A stretch of DNA of 64,000 bases from Paenibacillus sp. JNUCC32 (GTDB lineage: Bacteria; Bacillota; Bacilli; Paenibacillales; Paenibacillaceae). A program made the translations under genes and the position numbers. Shown one piece after another: positions 27,671-35,566 of the stretch (positions are counted from its first letter, which is position 1; each line of letters starts with the position of its first letter). Location of the stretch: NCBI RefSeq assembly GCF_014863545.1, contig NZ_CP062260.1, positions 6,749,001-6,813,000 on the forward strand, given 5' to 3'. The notes under the pieces are model-generated. The model was not told the origin of the DNA. It did no database searches and worked only from the letters and a program-made list of their open reading frames with translations.

Positions 27671-27992
27671 GGTACTACCTCCTAAGGAATATGATGTTCA
27701 ACCAGAATCATAGCGAAAATCTCTTAGGGAACATATTATCAGAAATCATCGCTTTGCGCATGAACGAACGGACGCGATTGGTAAATTTGTACATGAATTA
27801 TTGTCCGATTTATGGTAAATTGAAGCTTCATCATATTTTTAGGCGAATTTGATGTACCCCTCATACTATTTTCAGATATTCTTGCTCAAACTATAAACGA
27901 ACCAGGAAAACATGGTGGCAGTGCTTAGACTGCTAGCGATAAAAGATGATTGGAAGGAAGTGTCGTAGTTGAGCCATTCGGCTGAGGGAGCT
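27671..27992 (+). other. Intergenic region before thpR
   Basis: The 322-base AT-rich gap between divergent genes contains a possible sigma-A promoter for thpR: TTTTCA (27869-27874), 17 bases, TATAAA (27892-27897). The -35 match is weak. Nothing else was recognised. Confidence 0.35.
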
Positions 27993-28550
27993 ATGGATCG
28001 TTTGTTTGTTGCCGTGCGTCTGCCTTCGGAGGTCTCCTCCCGGATACAGGATTGGACGGAAACATTGAGGAAGCAAGCCAATTTCAAAAAATGGGTTCAT
28101 CCGCAGGATTATCACATTACCTTACAGTTTCTGGGCGATACGCCCTCTCATCGCATAGCGGAGCTCACCGAAGCGCTCCAGGAGGTAGCCAAGGAACGCA
28201 AGCCCTTCAAGCTCAGTCTTTATGATGCCGGCGTGTTCGGGGCAAGCGGCTCCCCAAGGATTCTATGGGCTGGGGTCGGCGGGGATCTGAATGCGCTCGC
28301 TGAGCTGCAGCAATCGGTCGTGTCGCGGATGGAATCTTTCGGATTCGTACCGGAGGAGCGTCCCTTTCGACCGCATATTACGGTTGGCCGGAAATTTCAA
28401 GGAAATCAAACATTTTCTTTGGATGTTATCGGAAAAGGACCCGAACCTATCCAGTGGGACGTGCTAGAAATGGTTCTTTTTCGAACAAATTTACAGGCGA
28501 GCCCGATGTACGAAACCGTAGGTGTGGCGCGGCTTTCGACCATTTTTTGA
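27993..28550 (+). CDS. thpR: RNA 2',3'-cyclic phosphodiesterase (ThpR/LigT)
   Basis: A 185-residue 2H phosphoesterase that opens 2',3'-cyclic phosphate ends of RNA. The two HxTx motifs are HITLQFLGDT (near 41-50) and HITVGR (near 130-135), both intact. I chose ATG 27993 after GAGGGAG; a TTG at 27969 with GGAAGGAAG upstream would add eight residues and cannot be excluded. Full length for the family. Confidence 0.92.
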   Translation: MDRLFVAVRLPSEVSSRIQDWTETLRKQANFKKWVHPQDYHITLQFLGDTPSHRIAELTEALQEVAKERKPFKLSLYDAGVFGASGSPRILWAGVGGDLNALAELQQSVVSRMESFGFVPEERPFRPHITVGRKFQGNQTFSLDVIGKGPEPIQWDVLEMVLFRTNLQASPMYETVGVARLSTIF

Positions 28551-28647
28551 AATTGAAAATAGAATGTTCATAAAATTACCATGTTTTCAACGCCTAAAAA
28601 TGTGGTTACATAGTGTAGAAATGTGCCGACATCATAGGAGGAAAAAT

Positions 28648-29544
28648 ATGGTTATGAAAGTGCTACGGCAAAATCGCTGGGTTGCGCTGCTCATCGGAGC
28701 GCTCTTTGTGAGTTTGTCTCTTATAAGTTTGCTTGGAATGCAATCGAAAACGACGGAAGGGAAAGAGCCACAGCAGGACATGCCCAAATTTGTAACGGCT
28801 GCTCCGGTTCCGGAAGGCGACCCTGATCACTACGTTAAAGCTGAGAGTAGGCAGCAGGATAGGGAACCTGTCAACATTTTGTCTTCAATTGTTTTCCAAG
28901 AGTGGAATAAGCCGGGGAGCAAGGTTCATGCTTTTTCAAACGCAAAAGGCATTGGTTTAGCCTCCGGGAAGATCGACTCGAAAGCATCATTGAAGACTGC
29001 AGATGAGAAGAAGAAAGCAACCAAATCTCAGGCTGCGGACGGGAAACCGGCAAAACAAAAGGGGACTCATGTCGTCAAATCCAAGGCGGAAAGCCTATCA
29101 CCCCCCACAACTTTATTCTTCACAAGAACAAATACGTTAACCCAGGACCAAAAAGACAAAGCGACCTGGACCTATGATTTGTCAGCTGAAGAACTGCTTC
29201 TGCTCCAGAAGATTGTCATGGCAGAGGCGGAAGGCGAACCGTACGAAGGCAAGGTGGCAGTTGCCAACGTTGTCTTAAACCGGCTGCGGTCAGCCAATTT
29301 TCCCGATACGATTACCGATGTCATCTATCAAAAGCATCAATTTAGTCCTGTAGCGAACGGGCGTCTTAAACGTGTCCAGCCGAACGAAGAGACGATTAAG
29401 TCCGTGAATGCGGCGCTTCATGGCCAAAAAGAGGTGAAGGACGATACGTACTTCTTCCTGTCTTTGAAGCTGGCTCAGGATCTCACGGTGCATCATTCCA
29501 GGACTTTTGTTAAAAAAATAGGAAATCACTCTTTTTACAAGTAG
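28648..29544 (+). CDS. SleB-like cell wall hydrolase with membrane anchor
   Basis: A 298-residue protein from ATG 28648 (AGGAGG seven bases upstream); earlier in-frame ATGs lack ribosome sites. An N-terminal hydrophobic segment (WVALLIGALFVSLSLISLLG) is a signal anchor. A low-complexity Lys/Ser/Ala-rich spacer follows to about residue 170. The C-terminal Hydrolase_2 domain has LLQKIVMAEAEGEPYEGKVA with the catalytic Glu, then VANVVLNRL and FSPVANGR, as in SleB/CwlJ cortex lytic enzymes. It may act in spore germination or vegetative wall turnover. Confidence 0.9.
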   Translation: MVMKVLRQNRWVALLIGALFVSLSLISLLGMQSKTTEGKEPQQDMPKFVTAAPVPEGDPDHYVKAESRQQDREPVNILSSIVFQEWNKPGSKVHAFSNAKGIGLASGKIDSKASLKTADEKKKATKSQAADGKPAKQKGTHVVKSKAESLSPPTTLFFTRTNTLTQDQKDKATWTYDLSAEELLLLQKIVMAEAEGEPYEGKVAVANVVLNRLRSANFPDTITDVIYQKHQFSPVANGRLKRVQPNEETIKSVNAALHGQKEVKDDTYFFLSLKLAQDLTVHHSRTFVKKIGNHSFYK

Positions 29545-29586
29545 TGCCCATAAGGGTAAACTAGGATGTAGGAGGTGTGTTTAACC

Positions 29587-30270
29587 ATGAATATTACGTA
29601 TTATGGCCATTCCAGCATATTGGTGGAGGAAGGCGGCGTTCGTGTCATCATCGACCCGTTGCTGTCCGGTAATCCCGGTTCCGGCATCGAACCCAGTGAC
29701 GTGAAAGTGGATGCAGTGGTTCTGACGCATGGGCACTCCGACCACTTTGGCGACTGCATCGAAATCGCGAAACAGAATGATTGTCCGATTATCGCCGTGT
29801 ATGAACTCGCCGTGTATTGCGGCCAGCAGGGAGCCAAATCCCATGGAATGAATATCGGCGGAAGCGCGCAGTTCGACGGTTTTAAGGTGAAGTTTACCCC
29901 GGCCTTCCATTCTTCCTCCATCTCGGTGGGGGATACCTGGATCTATGCGGGGCAGCCTGGAGGCGTCATTCTGACCATGGGCGGAAAAACGTTCTATCAT
30001 GCTGGCGACACAAGTTTGTTTGGCGATATGCGCCTGATCGGAGAGATGAACAACATCGATGCAGCCGCGCTGCCGATCGGGGATATGTTGACGATGGGCC
30101 CGCAGGACGCCCTGCTGGCCGCACAGTGGATTCGTGCGAAGCATGTCATCCCGGTGCACTATGACACGTTCCCGGGCATTAAACAGGATGCAAGGGCCTT
30201 CTGCGACGAACTGGCCCAAACGGGCATTCAGGGTCATCCGTTGAAAGCGGGAGAAACGCTGGAAATATAG
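29587..30270 (+). CDS. UPF0173 metal-dependent hydrolase
   Basis: A 227-residue metallo-beta-lactamase fold protein. The ATG at 29587 (AGGAGG at 29570-29575) is preferred to 29575, which overlaps the ribosome site. The metal motif is LTHGHSDHFGD (about 49-59) and the end holds HVIPVHYDTFPG. This is the conserved UPF0173 (YtkL) family; its substrate is unknown. A strong terminator follows. Confidence 0.93.
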   Translation: MNITYYGHSSILVEEGGVRVIIDPLLSGNPGSGIEPSDVKVDAVVLTHGHSDHFGDCIEIAKQNDCPIIAVYELAVYCGQQGAKSHGMNIGGSAQFDGFKVKFTPAFHSSSISVGDTWIYAGQPGGVILTMGGKTFYHAGDTSLFGDMRLIGEMNNIDAAALPIGDMLTMGPQDALLAAQWIRAKHVIPVHYDTFPGIKQDARAFCDELAQTGIQGHPLKAGETLEI

Positions 30271-30284
30271 ATCGATTTATACTT

Positions 30285-30323
30285 AAAAAAGCTTCCCTGT
30301 CACATAGGACAGGGAAGCTTTTT
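30285..30323 (+). terminator. Strong terminator
   Basis: GCTTCCCTGTC pairs with GACAGGGAAGC around a six-base loop, with A6 before and T5 after, so it can act in both directions: for the UPF0173 gene rightward and for the glycosyltransferase gene leftward. Confidence 0.93.
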
Positions 30324-30368
30324 GGTAGAGGATAAGTGCATAAGCGCGTTCTGGGAACAGGATGCATA

Positions 30369-31544
30369 TTAGGGCTGGTCCGCCAATATTTTGACGGCAT
30401 CTTCGGGATAAACGGGTATGCGTCCTTCGGTCAGCAATCCCATCACCTGGCCGGCGCAGTGGTCGGGCTCCAGATGAGGCGTGCGCTGCCGGACCGCTCC
30501 GTTACGCTTCTTCTCCACCTGGTCATAATGATCGGACAGCAGGTTCAGCCACTTGTCGATCACGGCAGGGGAGTCGAGAATTTCCCCGTAGCCTTCGCTG
30601 ACAAAGAAGTGGGAATTCACTTCTTCCTGTCCCGGGATAGGCTCATAGAACAGCATCGGAATTCCCTTGGCTGCTCCTTCCGTGCATGTCATCCCGCCGG
30701 GCTTCGTAATGAGAAGATCGGACACGTCCATCAATTTATGTATATCGTCCCGATAACCGAGAACATGAATGTTGGGATGCTGGAAGATCGGATCTTCGCG
30801 CATGCTGGCAACCAGCTTATCGTTCTGTCCCATACAGAAGACCAGCTGGATATCATCGGCCCTGCCGGCCAGCTTGCTGAGCAGCTCCTTGTTGAATACG
30901 AGGCCCCATCCGCCCCCCATGATCAGCACGGTGGGCATGTTCTTTAATTCAAGCTCGGCCTGCAGCGCAACCCGGCTGCCTCTTTCCCAGAACTTCGGAT
31001 GCACCGGAATGCCGGTCACATGGATGAATTCCGGCTCAATCTCCCGCAGCATGAGCATCTTTTTCACATGAGGCGTCGATACGAGATATTCATCAACCTC
31101 CGGATTGACCCAGGTGCCGTGCGCATCATAGTCGGTAATCAGCGTATAGAGCGGAACATCAAGCCCCTGGCGCTTCAGGCGGGAGACCACGGCGTTGGGA
31201 AACGGGTGGGTGCATATGATCAGATCCGGTTTCAGCTCCTCGATGACGCGCTGGGCCTGCGCATAGAAAATCCGATGCAGCGCGAGCCGCGTCAGACGGT
31301 TTAACGATTTCTTATATTGCGAACGGTACAGCATGCCGACAAGGCGCGGCCGGGTGCTGACGGTTTTTCGATAAGCGGACAAAATCAACGGCCCCACGGT
31401 GGGATTCAAAAAATTGCCAAGTTCAATGACGCGGCAGTGGATGCGGGGATTCATCCGCTGTATACCTTCAGCCAGCGCATACGCCGCTTGCGTATGTCCT
31501 GTGCCGAAACCCTCTGAGAAGAGGAGCACTCTTGTATATCGCAT
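30369..31544 (-). CDS. MGDG-synthase/UgtP-like glycosyltransferase
   Basis: A 391-residue GT28-type enzyme with an N-terminal MGDG synthase domain (FSEGFGTGHTQAAYALAEGI, about 9-28) and a C-terminal UDP-sugar binding half (VLIMGGGWGLVFNKELLSKL, then ITKPGGMTCTEGAAKGIPML). The family transfers glucose or galactose to diacylglycerol, making membrane glycolipid and, in Bacilli, the lipoteichoic acid anchor. Full length, AGGTG ribosome site. It is monocistronic and ends at the shared terminator. Confidence 0.88.
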   Translation of the reverse strand: MRYTRVLLFSEGFGTGHTQAAYALAEGIQRMNPRIHCRVIELGNFLNPTVGPLILSAYRKTVSTRPRLVGMLYRSQYKKSLNRLTRLALHRIFYAQAQRVIEELKPDLIICTHPFPNAVVSRLKRQGLDVPLYTLITDYDAHGTWVNPEVDEYLVSTPHVKKMLMLREIEPEFIHVTGIPVHPKFWERGSRVALQAELELKNMPTVLIMGGGWGLVFNKELLSKLAGRADDIQLVFCMGQNDKLVASMREDPIFQHPNIHVLGYRDDIHKLMDVSDLLITKPGGMTCTEGAAKGIPMLFYEPIPGQEEVNSHFFVSEGYGEILDSPAVIDKWLNLLSDHYDQVEKKRNGAVRQRTPHLEPDHCAGQVMGLLTEGRIPVYPEDAVKILADQP

Positions 31545-31754
31545 GGTTTCACCTACTTCTTTCTCCCTCTATCTTACAAAACAGGAATCATTTTTTGAAG
31601 AGCGGCGCGAAAAAAAAGAGTATGCATCCTAAGTATACGCGCAAAAGGGAAAAGCATTTCAATTTATTTTACCGGCGGACTTTTTCTTTCATTAGACGTT
31701 ATGATAAGATTTGAACCCTGCATCCGCATTTTCAAAAAAATTTAACGAAAGATA

Positions 31755-31820
31755 TTGCAACGCATCCGATAATCTGGTAAAGTGATTTTTGACCGAATGA
31801 CCAGAATTGTATTTTGGTCA
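31755..31820 (+). promoter_or_regulatory. tetR promoter with operator-like inverted repeat
   Basis: TTGCAA (31755-31760), a 17-base spacer and TAAAGT (31778-31783) form a sigma-A promoter. Straight after it, TGACCGAATGACCAG (31790-31804) and TTGGTCA (31814-31820) form an inverted repeat over the likely start point. The 11-base TGACCGAATGA recurs exactly before the YhgE gene, suggesting autoregulation by the TetR protein. Confidence 0.65.
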
Positions 31821-31871
31821 GTTTCGAAAGAAAAGGCCAATCAAAAGAAGATCGTAGAAGGAGGGGTAAGC

Positions 31872-32453
31872 ATGCCAGCTGTGGACCGACGGAAGCAGGT
31901 GCTAGATGCTGCCTCCAAGTCGTTTGCTTTGTTCGGATACAAAGCGACGACGATGGAACAGGTGGCGAAGATTGCAAATGTTGGGAAAGGCACGATCTAC
32001 ACGTTTTTCACGAATAAGGATGAGCTGTTCGACGAGATCCTGCTATCGGCCATCATGGAGATGAAACGTCTGGCCGAACGGGAGATACGGAAGGACAGGG
32101 ATTTCTTTGACAATCTCTACCGGGTGCTGGATGCGCTGCTTGAATTCCGAAGCGAGCATGAGCTGTTCATCAAGCTGTCGCAGGAAGTTCGGGACATCGG
32201 CACGCCTAAGGCGCATGAGGGATTGACGAAAGTGGAGAACGGAATCGTCGGGTATCTCAAGGGAATCGTGGAGAATGCCATTTCGATCGGTGAGATCAAG
32301 CCGCTGGATGCTCAGGTGGTATCCTTTGTGATGCTGAAGCTGTACGTTGCGCTCACGACCGACTTCAATCAGCTTCACAAGCCGCTCAGCAAGGAACAGA
32401 TCAAGGAATATATGATGGTGTTCTTGGCTGACGGGCTCAAAGCCTCCTCGTAA
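31872..32453 (+). CDS. TetR-family regulator
   Basis: A 193-residue TetR protein from ATG 31872 (GAAGGAGG upstream); a longer frame from 31782 would run across the operator. The helix-turn-helix lies in ATTMEQVAKIANVGKGTIYT (about 24-43), followed by FFTNKDELFDEIL, the classical TetR signature. The C-terminal ligand domain is helical. It most likely represses itself and the YhgE-type gene downstream, as the paired operators suggest. Confidence 0.93.
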   Translation: MPAVDRRKQVLDAASKSFALFGYKATTMEQVAKIANVGKGTIYTFFTNKDELFDEILLSAIMEMKRLAEREIRKDRDFFDNLYRVLDALLEFRSEHELFIKLSQEVRDIGTPKAHEGLTKVENGIVGYLKGIVENAISIGEIKPLDAQVVSFVMLKLYVALTTDFNQLHKPLSKEQIKEYMMVFLADGLKASS

Positions 32454-32480
32454 GAGGAAGATGCAATCTCCTTCGTGATG

Positions 32481-32541
32481 AGGAAGGCGGACTCTCTTGG
32501 CTTGAGGGATCGCCTTCCTTGCCAGGGATCGTTTTTTTTTG
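32481..32541 (+). terminator. Probable terminator after tetR
   Basis: AGGAAGGCG (32481-32489) pairs with CGCCTTCCT (32511-32519). The T run (T10 at 32532-32540) comes 12 bases later, so termination may be partial, and the T run also serves the next promoter's -35 region. Confidence 0.5.
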
Positions 32542-32572
32542 GTCTAAACTGACCGAATGAGCATATTGGTCA
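32539..32572 (+). promoter_or_regulatory. YhgE-gene promoter with TetR operator-like site
   Basis: TTGGTC (32539-32544), a 17-base spacer and CATATT (32562-32567) make a weak sigma-A promoter. It is overlapped by an inverted repeat: TGACC at 32550-32554 against GGTCA at 32568-32572. The left arm TGACCGAATGA is identical to that in the tetR promoter. Confidence 0.6.
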
Positions 32573-32667
32573 TTGTGTACTGGAATGAAGATGTGATTTG
32601 CCGTAAGAGCAGATTCATGTCGGCTGGTAAACTGCTGTATCTATAGAAAAAAAAGGAGAGAGACTGG

Positions 32668-34935
32668 ATGAAGTCATTATCTGTGTTTGCCAAAGATCTT
32701 GGTGCCGCCGTTCGGAATAAAAAAATATTGATTCCGATCATCGCGGTGCTGTTCATACCGGTCATGTACAGCGGTATGTTCCTCGGGGCCTTCTGGGACC
32801 CGTACGGAAAGATGGAGGATTTGCCCGTAGCGGTCGTCAATAACGACCAGGGCGCTGTTTTTGAAGGAAAGACGCTTCACGCCGGCGAGGATTTGGTGGC
32901 CGAGCTGAAGAAGGGAAAAGATTTTAATTGGCAGTTCGTTAACCGGAGCGAAGCTGAACAGGGCATGCAGGATAACAAATACTACATGACCATCAGCATT
33001 CCGGAAAATTTCTCGCAGCAGGCGACAACGTTAATGGATGAACATCCGCAGCCTGCGCAAATCGTCTTCGAGCCGAACGAAGGCTACAACTTTCTTGCGG
33101 CACAGATCGGCGGATCTGCCGTGAAGCAGATTCAGTCCAAGGTGTCGGCGAAAGTGACTGAAGCCTACACGGAAACCCTGTTCGACCAAGTGGCCAAAGT
33201 ATCTGACGGCCTAAGCGAAGCGGGGGACGGCGCCACGAAGCTGTCCGAAGGTGCCGTGAAGCTGGACGACGGCGCGGTGAAGCTCAAAGAGAACTTGGCT
33301 AAACTCGTCAGCGGCACGCAGGAGCTGCAAGACGGCATCGCGCCATTGACGCAGGGCGTGCAGGAGCTGAATAACGGTGCCGGCAAGCTGAATACGGGAG
33401 CGGGCTCCCTCGCCTCCGGCCTGGATCAGCTTAAGGCGGCTCACAGCCAGCTGCAAGCAGGGGCAGAAGAGGCCGGCAAGGGCGGTGCCAAGCTGCAGGC
33501 GGGCATTGAATCGGCCGCAGTCGGCAGCACGGCCTTGAATGAAGGCCTGCAAGCCAACCAGGCAGGGGCAGCCCAGCTTGCCGCGGGAGCGAAGAGCGCT
33601 CATGATGGCAGCGGCAGCCTGAAGGCCGGCCTGAATCAATCGCTGGAAGCCACGGCTGCGCTGGAGCAAGGCGCAAAGGCCGTTGCGGACGGCCTGAAGC
33701 AGCTGGCTGAAGGCAATCCGGAGCTGGCGCAAAGTCCGGAGGTGCAGCAGCTGCTGGCCGCGAGCCAGTCCGTCGCCTCCGGCACGAGTGAGCTGAATGC
33801 CGGTCAGAAGCAGCTGGCGCAAGGCGCAGCGGAGCTGAATCAAGGCACGCAGCAGCTGCAGGAAGGCGCAGGCAAGCTGAGCGCCGGCGCGAACCAGCTC
33901 GCTGACGGCGGCAAACAGCTCGCCGCGGGCGGCCAAGAGCTGCTGGCCGGCGCCAAACAGCTGAACGCCGGCCAAAACCAATTGGCCGACGGCATGAAGC
34001 TGTTCGGCACGAAGCTGAGCGAAGCGGCAGCCGGCGGCAAGGAGCTTGCCAGCGGCGCGGCCGCCCTGTCGCAGGGCACGCAGCAGCTGGCAGGCGGAGC
34101 CGGCAAGCTGGGAAGCGGCGTAACGACCCTCGCCGACGGCTCGAAACAGCTGGATTCCGGGGCTGGCGAGCTGGTCAACGGAATGAACGAATTGAAGGAA
34201 GGCAGCGGGGAGCTTGCAGGCAAGCTGAACGAGGCTGCCGACAAGACTGGCGGTATCCAAACCACCGACGAAACGGTCACGATGTTTGCCGGACCGGTTC
34301 AGGTAGATGAGCATAAAGTGAACGAAGTACCGAACTACGGTACCGGATTCGCGCCATACTTCCTGTCGCTCGGCTTGTTTGTCGGAGCCTTGCTCTGCAC
34401 GATTATTCTGCCGATCCGCGAGGCATCGGTACCGAACGCATCGGGCTGGAACCGGTTTGTCAGCCGTACGCTGTCCTTTGCCGGCATGGGATTGATTCAA
34501 GCGCTGCTGGCTTCGGTTGTCATGCTGTACGGATTGAAGCTAGAGGTTCAGAGCGTTCCGCTCTTCTATCTCTTCTCCATCATTACCAGCTTGTCGTTCA
34601 TGTTCCTGGTGCAAATGTTCGTCACATGGCTGGATCAGCCTGGACGCTTCGTCGTCATCGTAATCCTGATCCTTCAATTGACAACGAGCGCGGGCACGTT
34701 CCCGGTAGAGCTGATTCCGAACTGGATGAAGGCTTTGAATCCGCTGCTGCCGATGACCTACAGCGTAAAAGGCTACAAAGACGTCATTTCCACGGGAAGC
34801 TTCGACGGCATGTGGGCCAACGTGGGCGTACTGGCCGGATTCGGTCTGGTGTTCCTAGTGTTGACCGCGGTGTACTTCCTGGCAATCCGAAACAACAAGC
34901 AAGCAGCAGACGCCGATACAGCGGTGACTGCATAA
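32668..34935 (+). CDS. YhgE/Pip-family membrane protein
   Basis: A 755-residue protein of the YhgE/Pip family. One membrane segment near residues 19-38 (ILIPIIAVLFIPVMYSGMFL) is followed by a long extracellular part. From about 170 to 530 it is made of degenerate 7-residue-step repeats of the form G-x-x-x-L-x-x-G, predicted as an extended coiled rod. Five or so membrane segments follow near 560-745, related to ABC-2 permeases. Relatives are phage receptors or part of envelope export. Linkage to TetR suggests inducible export or envelope defence. The ribosome site is AAAGGAGAGAG. Confidence 0.9.
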   Translation: MKSLSVFAKDLGAAVRNKKILIPIIAVLFIPVMYSGMFLGAFWDPYGKMEDLPVAVVNNDQGAVFEGKTLHAGEDLVAELKKGKDFNWQFVNRSEAEQGMQDNKYYMTISIPENFSQQATTLMDEHPQPAQIVFEPNEGYNFLAAQIGGSAVKQIQSKVSAKVTEAYTETLFDQVAKVSDGLSEAGDGATKLSEGAVKLDDGAVKLKENLAKLVSGTQELQDGIAPLTQGVQELNNGAGKLNTGAGSLASGLDQLKAAHSQLQAGAEEAGKGGAKLQAGIESAAVGSTALNEGLQANQAGAAQLAAGAKSAHDGSGSLKAGLNQSLEATAALEQGAKAVADGLKQLAEGNPELAQSPEVQQLLAASQSVASGTSELNAGQKQLAQGAAELNQGTQQLQEGAGKLSAGANQLADGGKQLAAGGQELLAGAKQLNAGQNQLADGMKLFGTKLSEAAAGGKELASGAAALSQGTQQLAGGAGKLGSGVTTLADGSKQLDSGAGELVNGMNELKEGSGELAGKLNEAADKTGGIQTTDETVTMFAGPVQVDEHKVNEVPNYGTGFAPYFLSLGLFVGALLCTIILPIREASVPNASGWNRFVSRTLSFAGMGLIQALLASVVMLYGLKLEVQSVPLFYLFSIITSLSFMFLVQMFVTWLDQPGRFVVIVILILQLTTSAGTFPVELIPNWMKALNPLLPMTYSVKGYKDVISTGSFDGMWANVGVLAGFGLVFLVLTAVYFLAIRNNKQAADADTAVTA

Positions 34936-34963
34936 GAAGAGCTTCTATATAATATGTAAGGAA

Positions 34964-35012
34964 AAGGACTTCCCCGGGGGATCGAACAGATCCAGGGGAG
35001 GTCCTTTTTTTT
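34964..35012 (+). terminator. Terminator after the YhgE gene
   Basis: GGACTTCCCC (34967-34976) pairs with GGGGAGGTCC (34995-35004), with one or two G-U positions, followed by T8. Confidence 0.88.
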
Positions 35013-35361
35013 GATGAGCCGATATAACGTGGCGATCATCGACGCGATACCGGGTATGGTTGCGTCAAGGTTCATCGGCCCCCCTCAACCTGCTGCTGGA
35101 AATACTCCCGAGAACCGATCATGAAGGGGCTTCATTTTATATAGGATGGATGGTCAGGATGATCACGGCTTCACTGCTGGAGAGAGGAGTGAGCGGCCAA
35201 AGCGGAGCGATATGATAACGAATTACGAAAAAAGTGATGAAAACCGCTTGTTCGGAATGTTCTATTTGCATGTTTTTTTGCACTATTCTACATAATATTT
35301 AACTAACTTTTGTGATTACTCTCACAAAAACAATTCTTATCAAATTCATAAAAACTTTGAA
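35013..35361 (+). other. Intergenic region upstream of gltB promoter
   Basis: The 630-base gap before gltB has no credible frame. Its last 350 bases are AT-rich. I looked for a T-box (no AGGGTGGNACCGCG-like core) and a riboswitch and saw neither. A LysR-type regulator site may be here but was not recognised. Confidence 0.4.
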
Positions 35362-35390
35362 TTGCCTGCATTGTATGACGGTGATAAAAT
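35362..35390 (+). promoter_or_regulatory. Candidate gltB promoter
   Basis: TTGCCT (35362-35367), 17 bases, TAAAAT (35385-35390). This gives a leader of about 170 bases before the ATG, long enough for leader-based control. Confidence 0.5.
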
Positions 35391-35566
35391 ATATAGAACT
35401 AATTAATCTTACGTGTTAGGTAAATGTTAACCCTTGTCGCTTTTGCACAATACTGCATCGCCTCAAGACAGTGTGTCCACTGCAGGAGAGGATTGATGTC
35501 CAACCTTTACGTTTTTCTGTTATTGATCAGCAGCATTTTATTCTATAAAAAGAAAGGTTGCATCTT

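Noticed and set aside
33211..34500. 429-codon minus-strand frame opposite the YhgE-family gene
   Set aside because: Produced by the repetitive codons of the coiled rod on the other strand; low-complexity Leu/Arg/Ala protein with no family features.
35013..35566. T-box or riboswitch before gltB
   Set aside because: No conserved T-box core and no recognisable riboswitch motif; only a promoter and a plain leader were seen.
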